10,723 nt of DNA. Origin: Rhodospirillaceae bacterium. Lineage in GTDB: Bacteria > Pseudomonadota > Alphaproteobacteria > Rhodospirillales_A > Casp-alpha2. Each line of letters starts with the position of its first letter. The stretch's first letter is position 1. Below, in pieces: positions 1 to 6,088 of this stretch. Position numbers and translations under genes: made by a program. The notes under the pieces are model-generated. The model saw only the letters and a program-made list of their open reading frames with translations. It made no database searches and had not been told where the DNA came from. The stretch covers positions 1 to 10,723 of the forward strand of contig DNMS01000310.1 in NCBI GenBank assembly GCA_003488105.1, given 5' to 3'.

Positions 1-315
1 GGCGTCGGCGACCGGGCCGATGTTGCCGATGTCCGTGGAATCGAAGGTTGAACAGTACTTGAAGAAGATCTGCCGGGTGCCCAGACCCTTCAGCCAGGCC
101 AAGGCGGCGAGCGATTCGGTGACGGCTTCGTGCACCGGGCAGGTACGTGATTTCAAGGCCACGACCACGGCTTCCGCGTCGCCCAGATCCTTCAGGCTGG
201 CGCCCGAGGGCACGCCGTTGACCTGGACCGTGCGCATGCCGTTCTTGACCAGGGTGTTGGCAAGGTCCGTGGCGCCGGTGAAATCGTCGGCAATGCATCC
301 CAATACGATGGACAT
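1..315 (-). CDS. otnK: 3-oxo-tetronate kinase (OtnK / DUF1537 family), N-terminal part
   Basis: Partial gene: 105 codons from the ATG at 315 run off the left edge, so the C-terminal nucleotide-binding half is not visible. The protein opens with MSIVLGCIADDFTGATDLAN, the signature of the four-carbon acid sugar kinase N-domain, where the DDFTGA(T/S)D motif contributes to the sugar-acid site. Further in are VVALKSRTCP and KYCSTFDSTDIGNIGPV, both typical of the OtnK branch. Known members phosphorylate 3-oxo-tetronates (from L-threonate, D-erythronate and related acids) at C4 in the cytosol, before decarboxylation to dihydroxyacetone phosphate. A GGAG about 12 bases upstream supports this start. 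No otnC, otnI or dehydrogenase partner lies on the visible side, so any otn operon would continue to the left. The family call is strong; the exact substrate is inferred. Confidence 0.85.
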   Translation of the reverse strand, partial: MSIVLGCIADDFTGATDLANTLVKNGMRTVQVNGVPSGASLKDLGDAEAVVVALKSRTCPVHEAVTESLAALAWLKGLGTRQIFFKYCSTFDSTDIGNIGPVADA

Positions 316-377
316 GGGGGTGGCGTCTCCTCGGTGGCGGCCGCTGCCCGGCGGGCGCGGCTGTTTTTGTCTCTGAA

Positions 378-387
378 GTTATATAAC
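378..387. promoter_or_regulatory. AT-rich perfect palindrome upstream of the OtnK gene
   Basis: GTTATATAAC is a perfect 10-base palindrome in the 104-base gap between the response regulator stop and the OtnK start, 63 bases before the OtnK ATG. It is an AT-rich patch in GC-rich surroundings. It could be a -10-like element or a small operator; its GT-N6-AC form fits the loose GntR-family half-site pattern. No convincing -35 was found, so this is a weak call. Confidence 0.25.
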
Positions 388-419
388 GCCTAAATTCGCG
401 AAACGCACGCCCGCGCGGC

Positions 420-767
420 TCAGGCGGCGGGGCCAAGCAGGGCCAGAAGCTGGCGCAGGCGAAACGGCTTCAGCAGCGTGTGGTCGGCACCCAGGCGGGC
501 CGCATCCTTGAGGTACATGGCCTTGGCCGACATGGCGATCACGGGCAGGCCGGGCCGGGCCGCCTTTGCTTTCAGGATGAACTCGATCCCTTCGCCGTCG
601 GCCATGACGATGTCGGTGACGGCGGTATCGACGGCTTCACGCGTGACGATCTCAAGCGCCGCATGGCCGCCCGACGCGGCCAGCACGCGAAACCCGGCAT
701 CTTCCAGGGTTTCGCACAGCGTCCCGCGCAGCTCCGCGTCATCATCGACCAGCAGAATTGTCGTCAT
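420..767 (-). CDS. Single-domain response regulator (CheY-like receiver)
   Basis: This 115-residue protein is one receiver domain with no output domain. The acidic cluster D8-D9-D10 follows the first beta strand (ILLVDDD). D52 in TDIVMAD is the phospho-acceptor, S80 (IAMSAK) is the conserved Ser/Thr switch residue, and K100 in LLKPF is the invariant lysine, so phosphotransfer chemistry looks intact. The family relays phosphate from a histidine kinase in the cytosol, either through protein contacts or within a phosphorelay. The aromatic switch residue of CheY (Tyr106) is replaced by T97, so a flagellar-motor role is not implied. No cognate kinase is in the window. The ATG at 767 lacks a clear Shine-Dalgarno, and 77 bases separate it from the MFS gene upstream, so independent transcription or weak readthrough are both possible. 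Confidence 0.93.
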   Translation of the reverse strand: MTTILLVDDDAELRGTLCETLEDAGFRVLAASGGHAALEIVTREAVDTAVTDIVMADGEGIEFILKAKAARPGLPVIAMSAKAMYLKDAARLGADHTLLKPFRLRQLLALLGPAA

Positions 768-844
768 TGCGGGATTATCGTTGTTGGCCGGAGGGCCGTG
801 AAATCACAGCCCATCACATTATGTTGTCTGTGCAGCCCGCAGCA

Positions 845-2170
845 TCATTCCTGGACGTTGGCCATGGTCATGGCCAGGCCCGCGCCCAACAGCGCAAGCA
901 CTGACAGCGTTCCGATCGCCGCCGTGATGCTGACCCCCATCAAGGCCCCCGTCAGGGCGCCGGTTCCCAGCAAAAGGACGCCGATCACTGTATTGCTGAG
1001 CGCGACATACTCGGCCTTGCGGTCGCCCCCCGCAAGATCGACGACGTGGGTTTTGCGCCCGATACGCACGCCGGCATGGGCGACGCCCAGCACGAACAGA
1101 ATGGCGGCGTAAAAGATGATCGAGCCGGCAAGGTCGGGCGCATGGGTCAGGACCACCAGTGCCACGGGACCGAGCGCGCCCGCGATCGCCGCCGCCAGTG
1201 CCATGGTGGCGCGGGAGGAACGATCGGCGAGAATGCCCCAGAACGACGAACTAAGCGCTGCGGACAGACCCGAAGCGATGATCAGCCAGCCCAGGCCGTC
1301 AAGTCCCAGGCCCGTTTGCCGCTGTGCCAGGGTCACGTAAAGCGGGCCCACCAAGGCTGTCGAAATCATCAAGGCCCGGGTCGCCAGAAACCACTGCAAT
1401 TGCCGGTCCTTGGCCAGGATCGAGACCTGTTCGCGCACCAGATCGTTGATGCCGCGCCCGCCGCTGACGGCGCCGGGATATTCGACAATCCGAAGATAGA
1501 CTGCCGCCGCGACGAACCAGCAGGTTCCGGCACCGGCGACAAGGGCATAAAGCAGCCAGTCGGGCCGGGTCGCGGCGGGGCTCAGCATCAGGTAGATGCC
1601 CACGGCCCCGGCCGCGAGCCCGGAAATCGTGGCGGCATGTCCGCTGACGCGCCCACGACGGCCCTTGGACACGGTCTTGCCCAGAACGTCCTTGGCGGCG
1701 ATGGACGCGACGCCGCGCGCCAGGCTGAACAGCACCACCAGTGCGGTCACCGTCCATCCCGCCGCCGTGCCTTCAAGGCCCGCCACGGCCGCGCCGGCCA
1801 TGGCCAGGATGCAGGCCCCCTGCGCGATCGAGGCGACGGCCCAGAACGCCTTGCGCCGGGGGAACTGCCGGATGACGCCGCCGACCAGTATTTGCGGCAT
1901 CAATGCCAACGATTCCCGGATCGGAACAAGCAGGCCCGCGAAGGCGGCGGGCGCGCCCATCGTGCCCAGAAGCCAGGGCAGGACGACCTTGGTATCAGCC
2001 AATGCGTCGCCGGTCTTGCTGAGGGCCTGGGCCGCCGTCTGGGCAAGAAAATTGACAGGCTGTTCGCGGCATTGGTCTTCCGGGATGTCGCGGCACAGGC
2101 GGGCGTCCTCGTCGCCGGTCGCAAGATCGTAGAGTTGACCGGTCAGCCTGTTGTCGTGCGTATCCGGCAT
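845..2170 (-). CDS. Major facilitator superfamily permease
   Basis: The protein has 441 residues: a soluble N-terminal segment of about 45 residues, then a series of hydrophobic helices consistent with 12 TM segments. ILADRSSRA in the second half is a motif-A-like cytoplasmic loop, and VLGKTVSKGRRGRVSG is a basic loop in the first half. The N-terminal segment is acidic and contains C26 and C34, in the pattern DARLCRDIPEDQCREQPVNF; I recall similar leaders in proteobacterial MFS proteins of unknown substrate. The gene starts 2 bases after the DUF6285 stop, so it is almost certainly co-transcribed and probably coupled with the kinase/dehydrogenase genes. That position suggests import of the pathway's acid or export of a by-product, but the substrate cannot be deduced. 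The visible SD (AAGAAGACGG) is weak, as expected for a coupled gene. Confidence 0.93.
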   Translation of the reverse strand: MPDTHDNRLTGQLYDLATGDEDARLCRDIPEDQCREQPVNFLAQTAAQALSKTGDALADTKVVLPWLLGTMGAPAAFAGLLVPIRESLALMPQILVGGVIRQFPRRKAFWAVASIAQGACILAMAGAAVAGLEGTAAGWTVTALVVLFSLARGVASIAAKDVLGKTVSKGRRGRVSGHAATISGLAAGAVGIYLMLSPAATRPDWLLYALVAGAGTCWFVAAAVYLRIVEYPGAVSGGRGINDLVREQVSILAKDRQLQWFLATRALMISTALVGPLYVTLAQRQTGLGLDGLGWLIIASGLSAALSSSFWGILADRSSRATMALAAAIAGALGPVALVVLTHAPDLAGSIIFYAAILFVLGVAHAGVRIGRKTHVVDLAGGDRKAEYVALSNTVIGVLLLGTGALTGALMGVSITAAIGTLSVLALLGAGLAMTMANVQE

Positions 2171-2172
2171 GA

Positions 2173-2526
2173 TCAGCCGTCTTCTTTAAGCCGCGCCAGG
2201 TAGCGGGGATTGCTTTCGGCCAATTCGGCGCGGGCCACGGCGATCAGATGGGCATGGGTGCCCTTGGGAGCATCGCCGTTGCGGATGGCTTGGGCGAGGG
2301 CGCGGTTGAGGTCTTGAAGGCCGCCGTCCGTGCCCAGAAGTGCCTTGAGCGACGCCGTCTCGGCCCGTTCCGGCGCTTCCCCGGCAGCGGCCTGACGTTC
2401 CGCGATGGCGCGGGCGTTGCGGATCATCGCCGCGACGTATTTGGCGTTGCCGGCGTCGGGGGCGGCGGTGGCTTCCGTGGCGTCGGCGATGTCGGTGAGG
2501 GTGGGTCCGCTTGGCTTCTTTCTCAT
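2173..2526 (-). CDS. DUF6285 protein, LvaB-like partner of the APH kinase
   Basis: This is a small soluble protein of 117 residues, without signal peptide or TM segment. The helix-rich body includes GNAKYVAAMIRNARAIAERQ, then GLQDLNRALAQAIRNGD, and ends HLIAVARAELAESNPRYLAR. The central VAAMIRNARAIA-type helix and the LxxxNPRYL tail are what I associate with DUF6285, a family found beside APH-type phosphotransferases and acyl-CoA dehydrogenases. In P. putida the about 12-kDa LvaB is needed together with kinase LvaA to phosphorylate 4-hydroxyacyl-CoA. The start is the ATG at 2526: it overlaps the kinase stop as ATGA, with GGGGAA 6 bases upstream. A longer reading from 2682 is possible in the same frame, but it only runs over the kinase C-terminus. 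Role as kinase accessory subunit is inferred from family and coupling. Confidence 0.85.
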   Translation of the reverse strand: MRKKPSGPTLTDIADATEATAAPDAGNAKYVAAMIRNARAIAERQAAAGEAPERAETASLKALLGTDGGLQDLNRALAQAIRNGDAPKGTHAHLIAVARAELAESNPRYLARLKEDG

Positions 2527-3536
2527 GGCTGTTCCCCGGTCATGGCGAGAATCTCCGCCTCCAACTCGGGCACGACATGGGCGGTCAGCGCCAGTTCGAG
2601 GGACGGCTCCTCGCCCGAGACATGGCGCCAGGCCTGCTGCAGGGCAATGACCGCCCAGCGCACATGGGCCATGACCTCCCAATAGGTGACGGCGGCGGGC
2701 TCGACCCTGCGGCCCGAGGCATCTTCATAACCCGCGAGGAAGGCCTTCCGCGGGCCCAGGCCGCCGGCCTCTTCCTCCCAGCGCCCGAAGCGCCAGCACT
2801 TGGCGAGGAACCAGCCGATATCCTCCAGCGGGTCGGACCAGCCGGCGAATTCCCAATCCAGGGTCGCGGATAATTCGCCGTCCTCGATCATCAAATTGCC
2901 GACCCGGTAGTCGCGGTGACACAGCACAATGCCGCCGGGTGCCGGGGCGTGATCGGCCAGCCAGGCCAAGCCCCATTCCACAGCGGGATGCGGGTCGGGC
3001 AGGGCATCGAGAAAGGCGCGGTATTCGGCCACGGCGGCGCGGGCCGGGTCCGTCGGTGGGGTGCCCAGAAAACCCAATCCATCGCGGGGCGGCGTGATGC
3101 TGTGGATATGCGCCAGATTGGCCCCCAGGTCACGGACCAGTGCCGCATCGGGGGCGTTCTTGACCAGCCGCCCGCCGCGCGCCTCGCCGGCAACGCAATG
3201 CATCAGAAAGAACGGCCCGCCGAGCAGGCTTTCGTCTTCGCACAGCACGCAGGGGGCCGGCACGGTGACCCCGGCCTTGTGCGCCGCCTTCAGTAGCGCG
3301 AATTCCTCGGCCCGGGAATGGCTGGTGGCGACGGCCGAGGCCGCGTCCCGGCGCAGAACCAAGTCATGATGGCCGGGCCAGGGGCCGCCGGCGACGTCGA
3401 TCTCCAGCCGGTGGTTTTCCTGGATCGCCCCACCGGACAGCCGTTCCGTTGCCAGAATGCGGACTGGTGCCCCGGCCTGCTCCGCGAGCCAGTCTGTCAG
3501 ACGGGTGCGGTCATCGGATGTCAGGTTTCCGGCCAC
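2523..3536 (-). CDS. APH-fold phosphotransferase, LvaA / ACAD11 kinase-domain type
   Basis: About 337 residues from a GTG at 3536. The protein has an aminoglycoside phosphotransferase/choline-kinase fold. LSGGAIQENHRLEI lies near the N-terminus as the nucleotide loop, followed by HHDLVLRRD. The catalytic loop is LCHRDYRVGNL with H207, D209 and N214; D227 in LDWEFAGWSDPLEDIGW is the metal-binding Asp. All key residues are present, so an active kinase is expected. In the LvaA and ACAD10/11 families this domain phosphorylates the 4-hydroxyl of 4-hydroxyacyl-CoA; antibiotic resistance is unlikely given the context. The gene lies directly downstream of the acyl-CoA dehydrogenase and overlaps DUF6285 by ATGA. 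Start uncertainty: a TTG at 3554 would overlap the dehydrogenase end by 10 bases. GTG at 3536 leaves an 8-base gap and is preferred, but neither has a strong Shine-Dalgarno. Confidence 0.92.
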   Translation of the reverse strand: MAGNLTSDDRTRLTDWLAEQAGAPVRILATERLSGGAIQENHRLEIDVAGGPWPGHHDLVLRRDAASAVATSHSRAEEFALLKAAHKAGVTVPAPCVLCEDESLLGGPFFLMHCVAGEARGGRLVKNAPDAALVRDLGANLAHIHSITPPRDGLGFLGTPPTDPARAAVAEYRAFLDALPDPHPAVEWGLAWLADHAPAPGGIVLCHRDYRVGNLMIEDGELSATLDWEFAGWSDPLEDIGWFLAKCWRFGRWEEEAGGLGPRKAFLAGYEDASGRRVEPAAVTYWEVMAHVRWAVIALQQAWRHVSGEEPSLELALTAHVVPELEAEILAMTGEQP

Positions 3537-3544
3537 GGGCAGTC

Positions 3545-4744
3545 TCAGCCCCAATGCCAGTAATCAAGGCCCTGTTCGCGGAACTGGCCAGCCAGAACCA
3601 TCTTGTGAACTTCGGAGGCACCATCGACCAGGCGCGCCTGACGGGCGTAGCGGTAGATCCATTCCAGGACCGTGTCCTTGGAATAGCCCTTGGCGCCGCA
3701 CAACTGCACCGCCGTATCGACGCATTTGTGCAGGGTGTCGGCGACCTGGACCTTGGCGGTCGAAACCTCGGCCCGGGCCCGGCTGCCCTGGTCCAGGGTC
3801 CAGGCGGCATGCATGGTCAACAGGCGGCCGATCTGAATTTCCTTGGCCGCCTCGCCCAAAAGCAGTTGCACGCTTTCCCGGTCGGCCAGGCGGGTGCCGA
3901 AGGCTTCCCGTTCGGAAATATATTCATCGGCGATTTCCAGCGACCGCTTGGCCAGACCCAGCCAGCGCATGCAATGGGTCAGGCGCGCGGTGCCGAGCCT
4001 GATCTGCACGCATTTCATGCCTTCGCCGACGCCCATCAGGCGGTTTTCGTCGGGGATTTCCAGGCCATCGAAGTTGAGTTCGCAATGGCCGCCGTGTTCT
4101 TCCGGGCCCATGATCGGAATGCGGCGCACGATTTCCCAGCCCGGCTGGTCCTTGTGGAACAGAAAGGCGGTCAGGTTGCGCCGCGCGTCGTCCGACGTGC
4201 GCGCCAGCAGAATGAAATGATCGGCCACGCCGGCCCCGGTAATGAACCATTTGCGGCCGTGGACGACCCATGTGCCGCCTTTCTTTTCCGCCCGCGTGCG
4301 CATCATGCCGGACGGGTCGGAGCCCGCCCCCGGCGCCGGTTCGGTCATGATGATGGACGACCGCACGGCGCCATCGATGATCGGCTGCAGCCATTGTTCC
4401 TTCTGCGCGTCCGTCGCGACCTTGTTGAGGACGAACATGTTGCCGTCGTCGGGGGCAGCGGCGTTGAACACCACGGGCCCGAAGATGGAACGGTTCATTT
4501 CTTCGTAGCAGGCAGCCATGCCGACGGTATCGAAGCCACGTCCGCCGCGTGCGGCCGGCATGGACAGCGCCCACAGCCCTTCGCCTTTCGCCTTCGCGCG
4601 CAGATCGTCCAGCAGGTCCAGGCGGATGTTCTCGTGGTCGTCGAAACTGGCCGAATCGGCTTCCAGCGGCAGGATGTGATCGGCGACGAATCGGCGGATG
4701 GCCTGCCGGGTTTCGTCCACTTCCGGTGTGAGATTGAAATCCAT
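3545..4744 (-). CDS. Acyl-CoA dehydrogenase, ACAD10/11 / LvaC type
   Basis: Full-length family member of 399 residues, cytosolic and FAD-dependent. The helical N-domain includes NAAAPDDGNMFVL (94-106), a motif I associate with ACAD10/11. FAD/substrate strand motifs are MTEP (133-136), GSDP (141-144) and WFITGAG (166-172). The C-terminal helical domain ends with RYARQARLVDGASEVHK. At the position of the usual catalytic glutamate (the EG of MCAD-type YEGTAQ) there is D374 in VDGASE, as in ACAD10/11-type enzymes. In LvaC and ACAD10/11 the enzyme works on the 4-phosphoacyl-CoA made by the partner kinase, eliminating phosphate to reach an enoyl-CoA level, and is not simply an alpha-beta dehydrogenase. 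The ATG at 4744 has AGGAA 9 bases upstream. It is the first gene of the apparent dehydrogenase-kinase-DUF6285-MFS operon. Family call is very strong; substrate inferred. Confidence 0.97.
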   Translation of the reverse strand: MDFNLTPEVDETRQAIRRFVADHILPLEADSASFDDHENIRLDLLDDLRAKAKGEGLWALSMPAARGGRGFDTVGMAACYEEMNRSIFGPVVFNAAAPDDGNMFVLNKVATDAQKEQWLQPIIDGAVRSSIIMTEPAPGAGSDPSGMMRTRAEKKGGTWVVHGRKWFITGAGVADHFILLARTSDDARRNLTAFLFHKDQPGWEIVRRIPIMGPEEHGGHCELNFDGLEIPDENRLMGVGEGMKCVQIRLGTARLTHCMRWLGLAKRSLEIADEYISEREAFGTRLADRESVQLLLGEAAKEIQIGRLLTMHAAWTLDQGSRARAEVSTAKVQVADTLHKCVDTAVQLCGAKGYSKDTVLEWIYRYARQARLVDGASEVHKMVLAGQFREQGLDYWHWG

Positions 4745-4871
4745 TAAGTCGGGTTCCTGTCATTCTGCGGGTCGGGGCGGGCCAACTTCGCCCGCCTGCG
4801 GGCGGCGAGACTACCAGATTTGCCGGAAAAACCGGAAGCCGGGCCAATCTCTATTCCTGATTTTTAATACT

Positions 4872-4890
4872 GTCAGGGTAGCGTCAGGGT
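4872..4890. promoter_or_regulatory. Tandem direct repeat GTCAGGGT in a divergent intergenic region
   Basis: The 222-base gap between the divergent dehydrogenase (minus) and PilZ (plus) genes contains GTCAGGGT at 4872-4879 and again at 4883-4890. The copies start 11 bases apart, about one helical turn, so both would face the same side of the helix. This is a plausible operator for a dimeric regulator acting on one or both genes. An AT-rich stretch (4858-4871) sits just before it. No confident sigma-70 -35/-10 pair was identified. Confidence 0.35.
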
Positions 4891-4966
4891 CGTAGTCCAC
4901 AATTTTCCGGATACAAAAAAATTGCTCAAGAGGGCGGGGTCTTTGTCCCCAAGGATTACCGCCGTG

Positions 4967-5284
4967 ATGCTAAACGAACAAGAAGATGCGCGCAGAAACC
5001 CTCGTTCTACCGTGTACGGGAACGTGGAAGTCAACGGTGGCGGCCCTTACCGGGGTGGGAAGCTGCATGACATGTCCGTGAGCGGCGCATCGATCATATA
5101 TCCCCAAGGAAGCGAACCCTTGGACGACCCGGTCCAGATTAACGATGAAATTTTGTTGGTCATTCGCGGCCGCGCCCATGTGCCGGGCCGTGTCGCGCGC
5201 GTGTTCGACGGCGGATTCGCCGTGGAATTCGACTGGTCCCTGGAGATCGGCAACGACCGTCTCGAGAGACCCAGGGATAACTGA
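4967..5284 (+). CDS. PilZ-domain protein, predicted c-di-GMP binder
   Basis: A 105-residue single PilZ domain. The N-terminal RxxxR switch is R9-R10-N-P-R13, and the second motif D35-x-S37-x-x-G40 (HDMSVSGAS) follows on the first barrel strands, so both parts of the c-di-GMP site are intact. Later strands (EILLVIRGRAHVPGRVARVF, then GFAVEFD) complete the barrel. Such stand-alone PilZ proteins relay c-di-GMP levels to motility, polysaccharide or transcription targets by protein contact. The ATG at 4967 has AAGGA 11 bases upstream; a GTG at 4964 is 8 bases from the same site and is nearly as good. It is the only plus-strand gene inside an otherwise minus-strand metabolic block and converges on the SDR with a 27-base gap. 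No link to the pathway is evident beyond position. Confidence 0.9.
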   Translation: MLNEQEDARRNPRSTVYGNVEVNGGGPYRGGKLHDMSVSGASIIYPQGSEPLDDPVQINDEILLVIRGRAHVPGRVARVFDGGFAVEFDWSLEIGNDRLERPRDN

Positions 5285-5295
5285 GTCTTTGCGGC

Positions 5296-5312
5296 GGCCC
5301 TAGCCTCGGGCC
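5296..5312. terminator. Possible bidirectional terminator between PilZ and SDR genes
   Basis: GGCCC (5296-5300) and GGGCC (5308-5312) can form a 5-base-pair stem with a 7-base loop in the short gap between the convergent PilZ and SDR stops. The right arm touches the SDR stop codon. No T-run follows on either strand, so intrinsic termination would be weak. Confidence 0.3.
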
Positions 5313-6088
5313 TACAACGTGTTGACCAGATGCCCGCCGTCGACGGCGACGACCTCGCCGGTCATGAAGTCCGACGCGTCGGAGGCGAGCAGCAGCAGGG
5401 CGCCATCCAGGTCTTCCGGCTTGCCGAAGCGGCGCTGGGGAATGCGCTTCATCAAGGTCTGGCCGCCCTCGCTTTCCAGGAACGCCCGGTTCAGGTCCGT
5501 TTCGATGTAGCCGGGGGCGATGGCGTTGACCCGGATGTTGTGGCGCGCCCATTCCAGGGCCAGGGATTTGGTCATTTGCACCACCCCCGCCTTGGACACG
5601 GCGTAGGGCATCACGCCGCCCGCCTGCCGCAGGCCCAGGACCGAGGCGACGTTGACGATGGTGCCGGGCCTGTCGGCGGCGATCATGTCCTTGGCGGCGC
5701 GCTGGGCGACGGTCCAGGCGCCGGTCAGATTGGTCGCCATGATCTGATTCCAAGTCGCGGGATCCAGGTCGATGGCGCGGTCCGTGGAAGCAAGGCCCGC
5801 GTTGTTGATCAGGATCGTGACCTGGCCGAGCGCCCGGTCGGCGGTCTCGAACGCATCGGCGACGGATTCCCGGTCGGTCACGTCCATTTCCACGGCGAGG
5901 GCCTGTCCGCCGGCGGCGGTGATCGTATCGACCGTCTCGGCAAGTTTCTCCGGCCGGCGGGCGCAACAGGCGACAGCAGCGCCGTGGGCGGCCAGGACTT
6001 CGGCGAAACGGCGGCCCAGGCCGGAGGACGCCCCGGTGACCAGCGCCACCCGGTCGGCCAAAAGGTCATCGCGGAAGAAACGGCTCAT
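5312..6088 (-). CDS. Short-chain dehydrogenase/reductase, LvaD-like candidate
   Basis: Classical SDR of 258 residues with Rossmann fold. The cofactor loop is TGASSGLG (18-25), NNAG is at 95-98, the structural N120 is present, and the catalytic S149, Y162 and K166 (YAVSK) are all in place. IAPGYIETDL and the C-terminal VDGG are standard. R44-R45 after the second strand (CARRPEKL), in place of an Asp, favours NADP(H). It overlaps the acyl-CoA synthetase stop by ATGA, with AGGAG 8 bases upstream, so the two are translationally coupled. In the levulinate pathway the equivalent SDR (LvaD) reduces the 4-oxoacyl-CoA to 4-hydroxyacyl-CoA; that role here is inference from gene company. A 3-oxoacyl reductase or 3-hydroxyacyl dehydrogenase role would look the same in sequence. 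Confidence 0.96.
   Translation of the reverse strand: MSRFFRDDLLADRVALVTGASSGLGRRFAEVLAAHGAAVACCARRPEKLAETVDTITAAGGQALAVEMDVTDRESVADAFETADRALGQVTILINNAGLASTDRAIDLDPATWNQIMATNLTGAWTVAQRAAKDMIAADRPGTIVNVASVLGLRQAGGVMPYAVSKAGVVQMTKSLALEWARHNIRVNAIAPGYIETDLNRAFLESEGGQTLMKRIPQRRFGKPEDLDGALLLLASDASDFMTGEVVAVDGGHLVNTL

Noticed and set aside
1046..2203. Long plus-strand ORF (385 codons) antisense to the MFS gene
   Set aside because: Low-complexity Gly/Arg/Gln-rich product with no domain; the minus frame encodes a clear membrane permease. Long antisense frames are common in high-GC DNA.
2527..2682. Upstream extension of the DUF6285 gene to 2682
   Set aside because: The added 52 residues lie wholly within the kinase gene and are Gly/Arg/Cys-rich. 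The ATG at 2526 has a Shine-Dalgarno and the ATGA coupling.
2523..3536. Aminoglycoside resistance kinase
   Set aside because: The APH fold is shared, but neighbours (ACAD10/11-type dehydrogenase, DUF6285) and sequence style point to the acyl-CoA-linked kinase group.
3449..4747. Plus-strand ORF (432 codons) antisense to the acyl-CoA dehydrogenase
   Set aside because: No recognisable motif, His/Gly/Ala-rich composition, and it spans the end of the kinase gene and all of the dehydrogenase, both with intact motifs.
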